From contig NC_018949.1 of assembly GCF_000304475.1 (NCBI RefSeq), forward strand, positions 514,119 to 578,118: DNA of 64,000 bases. The letters run 5' to 3'. A program made the position numbers and the translations under genes. Shown one piece after another: positions 58,912 through 64,000 of this stretch. The notes beneath the pieces were generated by a model that ran no database searches, had not been told where the DNA came from, and saw nothing but the letters and a program-made list of their open reading frames with translations. The stretch's first letter is position 1. Each line of letters starts with the position of its first letter. The DNA is from Kazachstania africana CBS 2517 (Eukaryota; Ascomycota; Saccharomycetes; Saccharomycetales; Saccharomycetaceae).

Positions 58912-61530
58912 GCTGTTAAACCAAACTTTTTAAAAGAATTTTGTTCTTTCTTTGATTTTTTCCAAGCAAGACTGATTTTACTATAAATAAGTCAATAGTC
59001 GACGGGGGCCTATCTTTTTTCAGTGCAAGTGTTGATATATCTACTACTCGATATAAGCATATAACCCTTTTTAATGTTTTTCTTTTCTTCTATTATTCCT
59101 TCAGTCCATGCATGCACCTTTTACATAGAATATGCCCTCCAGATATTTATAGGCGAAAGTGACACGAATGGAGAAACAGAGCAGCAGAAACGTTTAACGT
59201 TTAGTGCATGTTCGATGGACTTCTGGGCCTGAAAGGCGTGGATTTGACAACCCAATGTTAGAGATTGCGAGGTATTTGCTGGTTTATAGGTGCTTGTGAA
59301 TTATATATAGAGTAAAGTAGTACGGTTTTACCTTCTTTTATAAGAATATCTCGTAATATGGTCTATAATATGTGTAGCTTGTCGATGTTTGGATGATTCT
59401 GCGTAGGTAGCTTTTCCAGACGTGATATGAGTTTAATTAGTTTGAGTTGTGCGGACTGTTGCAAGCACTGGCACAATAAAACATTAATAGTATATTCTAC
59501 TTTTCTTACAAAGTAATATATAAAACAGAAAAACTTCCAGCTGAGAGAAGTATCTGGAAAATATTGTTCTTTACACATGTCTAATTTGACATGAGTGTCA
59601 AATTGTAAACCGGTACCGCTCCTTCTCTAATCTTAGCTTCCAACAGATATAAAGATGAATCGCCTTCCAACATATCGTCCCACTCTGATGGGGGACTTCA
59701 TAGTCCAAATCATTTTCCGGAGTTGGGAGGATAGGTTTTAAAGCTTTTTCAGTAGTGTTAGATTGTAGCTTGTATCCTCTTATTCGTTGTATTATAGATT
59801 GAGTTTCTATGAATGGTCGGAGGGATTCAAAAGGCAGACAATGTAGGATGTTGGAGTGAAAACAAATTCTGATGATTTTAATGAAAAACCAGACGGCTTG
59901 AGTATTGGATACCATCAGAGATACTTGACCGATTGGATGAGCCTATTTTACATAGTTTGAATGGAAAAATAGTTGACATAAATGGAATCAAGTTCATAGT
60001 TACGAACGTTCTCAATACCTCGTAAAAGTTGGAGATAATATTCCGTATTATTCTTAGCACAATATACCATTGATAGTAGCGTATAGTGTTGTTTCATGCA
60101 TGGAAAGAAGGCAATTCTGAGCCTTTGAAAGATATTCCATTTTGAAGGAAGATCCAGCTCAAGAAAGCTGCTCAGGAGTTATTGGAGTTAAAACATTCTA
60201 ATCTGTACGTATTTGGTAAACTACCAGGGAATAATAGTAAACTGATGGAAGGAGTGCTAATCAGCAATACGGCACTCATCCTTTAGTCATATCTCTATCT
60301 TGTCCCTTCATTCTATGAATTGGGCATCGTGCTTGGAAGTAGTAAATGTACTCTTTTCAGTCAGCTCTGAAGTTCATTGGAAATGTAAGTTATATCTGTT
60401 AGTTAAAGTAATCGTGTAGTTGATTGAATTGCATCAAATCTCTTTTTCTCGAGAATCGAAATTTGAAAAAAAAAAGTATTCCCTAGTTGAAGAAACAAGG
60501 AAGAGAGGTGAGAAAGGAGAAAGTGATGAGTGACAAGTATAACAGATACAAATGCGAATTAGACTAGGGCTAGGGTAATTAAGGTCAATTGTCATTAAAA
60601 TGAAGTCTGAAGTATCGAGGTCAGTACGATTATTCACCTAGATTTACTGGAGATCTGAATACCAGAGGAAGCCTTGAGCTGGGTTGTTCAAGTGTTAGTT
60701 GACATGATCGAGCGTTAAAAAGTTGAGTATTCATATTACTTAAACACCAATTGAATGTAGTCATGGTTATAGAGTCGGTTTACAATGATTTGACGTCAAT
60801 TCAATCGATCTGAAATGTACAATCAATGTGATATTGAAAAGAAGAATGGCTGATACAGGCTTAAATAGATCATCGATGGTTTTTTAAAAGAGAGGAGTTG
60901 TATTACTAGCAAGTGATCACATTGGACTGCCCTGATTACAATTACCCCTATATAACGGTAGCCTTTGGAATTGATAAAAGGAGAAGACAATGTCAGAGAT
61001 CTTAAAGATATTTCAAAGTAAAGATAAGCCAGTAATAGTAAAATAAGTACGTATAGATCTAGAACGTTACTGTTAGGTGATGTAATTCACAAAATCATCA
61101 GATCTGGTGGTATCGAAATGAAGTTATTTAGTCATCTGGTAAGTTATGTTCAAGGAAGGTCTTCAGGCAATGAATAATGGTGTAGAAATAGTGATCAGAC
61201 TTTGACAGTCAGTGTTAATGAAGGCTCACTGGTAAGTGATCGGCGTATTTGATTTGATGAGAATTTGGGGTTGCGTATTTCCCGACTGGTTTCCGATCCT
61301 ATTTTGTAAAGTACAGGTTAGAATACACTGGTTGTATTTATTCTCAACGATAGGGTTAATACTGGTTTGTGATCATTAAAATGGATAATATCTGTATGTG
61401 GAAGAATGAAGATGACAATATGACGCGTCTATTCCTATTATTACAAACAAAGAGATGATGGAATGAATGACACCTGCTGGTGGAGTGTTCAGAACGCCTC
61501 TTATAAATGACGCTTGTGATGAAAAATATG

Positions 61531-61700
61531 TTTAATGTTCATATTTCCACGTTCGAGACTGTCATTTAAGAAGTTATCATGTTAATAGGAAAATAATTGG
61601 ATTCATCGAGTAGCTATGTTCCCTGACAATCAAAGATAAAGCTATTTCAAATAGATGGTGAGTTAGTAAATTATCAATTAGTGGAATGTGATCGTGTGTT
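61531..61700 (+). repeat. Diverged subtelomeric repeat, copy 1
   Basis: Marked by GTCATTTAAGAAGTTAT near 61560, then TCAAAGATAAAGCTATTTC and AGATGGTGAGTTAGTAAA near 61655. It shares the order and spacing of these words with copies 2 and 3. Confidence 0.6.
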
Positions 61701-62420
61701 CAATAATGAGGTTAAGTCACAGATTGATTTGAAAGTGATATCAGTCTTAGTTCTAAGAATGAGACGCTTGAACGTTGTGTATGTCATAATACGTTGATTG
61801 TCATTGTTATTGAAAGAAATTAGACAGGATGTCTCAGAGGGCTGCGATTAGAATTTAGATCGACCATTCCTTGAGATAGAGTAAAACAGGTCTAGTACGA
61901 AGGTATTTCCTTCTGTTATGACCAGGATGAGTCTCTCATTCCATCCAGTTAGACAAAATATGGGTTATTCGATAGGTATATAGGGATGACAGAGATGGAC
62001 TCTGGTAAATTTACTATATCAAGGCCACAGTAATTGAGTTTGTGGTTCCAAAGTTCCATGTTGTATAATTGTTCTTTGGAAGTAGGTTATTTATGAGAAT
62101 TGGAAGGTTTGGCCATGTTTTTTTTATGTTGACAGATCTAGTACCAAAGTGATTAAAGTGGTATAAAATGGATGTTCCAAATGTAAACGATAAAGTATTC
62201 GAATATTGGATAATTCTACCATTGATAATGATCCATGGATTTACAAGGACCTTCCTAGGTGTCAAGGAGTGATTATTTTTATTGTGACTGGTAAAAGTCT
62301 CTATTGATTAAATGAGTATTATCTAATAGTGATGTGAAGTGGAGTGTCACGCGATAGTATAATGACATTCATTTCTGAGAGGGAAAGTTTGTTGAAAGAG
62401 GGTTCTATTGGTAAGAAGGA

Positions 62421-62605
62421 GAATATTTAAAATTCATCTGTCCAAGTTATGAAAGCGTCATTTCAGAAGTTATGTTGTTGGAGATAATAGTTGGCTTCCC
62501 CAAGTAATTATATTCATATTAATCAATGATAAGGTTATTCCAAATAGATGGTGGATTAGTAAAATATATTTAATGTTGAATGAAGTGATTTATTCGCTGT
62601 TAATG
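62421..62605 (+). repeat. Diverged subtelomeric repeat, copy 2
   Basis: Marked by GTCATTTCAGAAGTTAT near 62467, then TCAATGATAAGGTTATTCC and AGATGGTGGATTAGTAAA near 62547. It is the best match to both other copies. Confidence 0.65.
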
Positions 62606-62640
62606 TCTGAACGAATGTTACTAAGATTAAAAAGATATAG

Positions 62641-62815
62641 GGAAATATTTACGATTAATGTTCTCAGATTTTGAAAGTGTTCTTTCAGAAGTTGTTAACG
62701 AAGAGTCTCCAGATTAATTATGTTCATATCCATCAATGATAAAGATATTCTGAATTGATGGTGAGTTAGTTAGATATATCCGATATAGAATGAGTTGACG
62801 TATGTGTCATATCTG
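62641..62815 (+). repeat. Diverged subtelomeric repeat, copy 3
   Basis: Marked by GTTCTTTCAGAAGTTGT near 62678, then TCAATGATAAAGATATTC and TGATGGTGAGTTAGTTAG near 62757. It has a deletion of about 14 bases relative to copy 2, and starts about 220 bp after it. Confidence 0.65.
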
Positions 62816-63386
62816 TAAATTAGAAACGTCGAAATAATTTCAAGTCATATTAGCGTCATGTCATTGTATGATATGAGGGAATATATTAGAGAAACTGGTT
62901 GTCAATAGGATTGAGATCTGTCATCCTTGGAGTGGATAGGCTAGGTTTATTAAAATGTTTCTTTTGTTAAAATAGTGGTGATCTCCTGTTGTATCCTGTT
63001 CGATTGAAAAGGGTATTTGACAAGAATGACAGCGTGAGTTTCTGGTAGATGTGTTGTGTTATGATAAGAATATTCGGAGTTCATAAGTGGCCTGTTCAAA
63101 GTTGTTCGAAGAATTCATTCATTTACGAATGGGTAAAGTGAGTAGATAAAAATGGGACAGAGGGTTTTGATAATGAAGAAATTGTTGAAATGTTCAGAAT
63201 GATAGAGGTTCTATCAAGTTGAATATCAGAAGGAAAAGAGTTCAATAATAAATTTAACGGAATGTCGTTGGCGATAGATATTGACAGATGGTTTTCTCTG
63301 AATTTGTGATTTAATCAGAATCAAAGTTGAAGGAGGGGAATTTAAAGGTTTGGAGGATTCCGTAATTGATATTTATTGATACAGGG

Positions 63387-63452
63387 ATGTTCGGAAGTAG
63401 AAATAATGATTAGTTGATATCTATCGATGAGGATATTGCTTATGGGATGGTT
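63387..63452 (+). repeat. Possible fourth, more diverged repeat copy
   Basis: TTCGGAAGTAGAAATAATG, then GATATCTATCGATGAGGATA and GGGATGGTTAGTTT follow the same order as the other copies, but with more changes. It may be coincidental. Confidence 0.3.
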
Positions 63453-64000
63453 AGTTTCCGAAGTGTCAGAGATGATTATTAATGACATTTGAGTTCATTT
63501 ATCAATTATATATAAGTCAAGTAAAGTTATTCCTGTTTCAGTTTATGATTGATAAAGTTGATTTATTTGAGTATTTAAGAAGGTAGATAGAAATGATAAG
63601 TATAGAGACTGTGACAGTGAAAAAAGAGATAAGCAGAGGTATAAAATGGGTAGGGGAGCGTGGTGGTCAGAGTAAGAGTCTTGACGATGATAAGATAGAA
63701 AAGATGGTGTATAGCAGAGTGTTCTATGATCATGGTTTGTAGATATATGTAGTGTGATGAAGTGAGGTAGATTTCATTGTATTTTGTGGGTTCAGATGTA
63801 CGTGGAATGGAAATTGTCATGTCAAAATGATCATTTTCAGTCTTGTTGTGTCAGACAGTTACGCAGGGGAAAGTTGGCCGAGACGATCTCGCAGAGCGGG
63901 GAAGATTTGAGTATTTTTTCTCTGAGATCGAGCGCAGATTTCGAGAGGTCTGTTTGCGCGAAGAAAATAGTACGAAAGAGAAAAAGGCGAAAGAGAAGAA

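Larger units (their letters stand above)
58912..64000. other. 5.1-kb gene-free, strand-biased region (probable subtelomere)
   Basis: No believable gene on either strand. From about 59.6 kb to the end the + strand has many more G than C: for example 19 G against 5 C in 63001-63060, and 17 against 3 in 63301-63360. Stops are frequent on the + strand, so the longest open stretches are all on the minus strand, and they are not protein-like. Several diverged repeat copies lie at 61.5-63.5 kb. Telomeric repeats are not reached. Confidence 0.6.

Noticed and set aside
59363..63820. Minus-strand open frames of 60-105 codons in the last 5 kb
   Set aside because: They arise from the strand bias (few stops on the C-rich strand); composition and lack of motifs do not suggest protein.

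Overview
The window is nuclear DNA from a budding yeast of the family Saccharomycetaceae. The genes are compact, AT-rich and mostly intronless. The three introns I can place are short, lie near the 5' end of their genes, and carry a recognisable branch point. Proteins match Saccharomyces cerevisiae orthologs closely in length. The gene order is collinear with the left arm of S. cerevisiae chromosome VII, from NIF3 (YGL221C) to FZF1 (YGL254W), read towards the telomere. Two genes come from the sister (ohnologous) regions: ARB1 (YER036C) next to EDC1/2, and PRE4 (YFR050C) between PDE1 and ZIP2. KAP114, YGL242C and BRR6 are missing from their expected places. This is the pattern of a post-whole-genome-duplication species that lost a different set of duplicates from S. 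cerevisiae. A Kazachstania/Naumovozyma-type lineage is my guess; the species is not determined.

Layout. 1-9 kb: NIF3 (5' end cut by the window), EDC1/2, ARB1, COG1, SDT1/PHM8, VRG4, MTC3 and OST5. 9-27 kb: VID30, SHE10/OSW7, SAP4/SAP155, EMC4, TAN1, SEC15, ADE5,7 and MTO1. 27-41 kb: HAP2, CSE1, DOC1, TAD1, RTF1, GUS1, RAI1 and PDE1. 41-53 kb: PRE4, a meiotic cluster ZIP2-RMR1-HFM1/MER3, RTG2 and a HXK2-type hexokinase. 53-64 kb: FZF1, then a gene-poor, apparently subtelomeric zone. Its only intact gene is a secreted chitinase (CTS1 family), which in S. cerevisiae lies on another chromosome. The last 5 kb have no credible gene, a strong G-over-C bias on the + strand, and several diverged copies of a repeat of roughly 180 bp.

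Functions are mainly housekeeping: Golgi mannosylation and tethering (VRG4, COG1), exocytosis (SEC15), ER insertion and glycosylation (EMC4, OST5), tRNA modification and charging (TAN1, TAD1, MTO1, GUS1), mRNA decay and quality control (EDC, RAI1), nuclear export (CSE1), and proteasome and APC (PRE4, DOC1). Carbon and retrograde signalling genes also occur (HXK2, RTG2, HAP2, VID30, SAP, PDE1). The meiotic crossover genes ZIP2 and HFM1 lie two genes apart with RMR1 between them.

The most useful results are three spliced gene models that single-frame calling misses (OST5, TAN1, HFM1). The HFM1 intron has a weak 5' splice site and a near-match to the Mer1 enhancer. Next are a perfect 17-bp inverted repeat between Tbf1-type sites in the ARB1/COG1 promoter, three CACGTG boxes in 29 bp upstream of VRG4, and the skewed, repeat-bearing end of the window. 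I found no convincing tRNA, snRNA, transposon, CRISPR or centromere.
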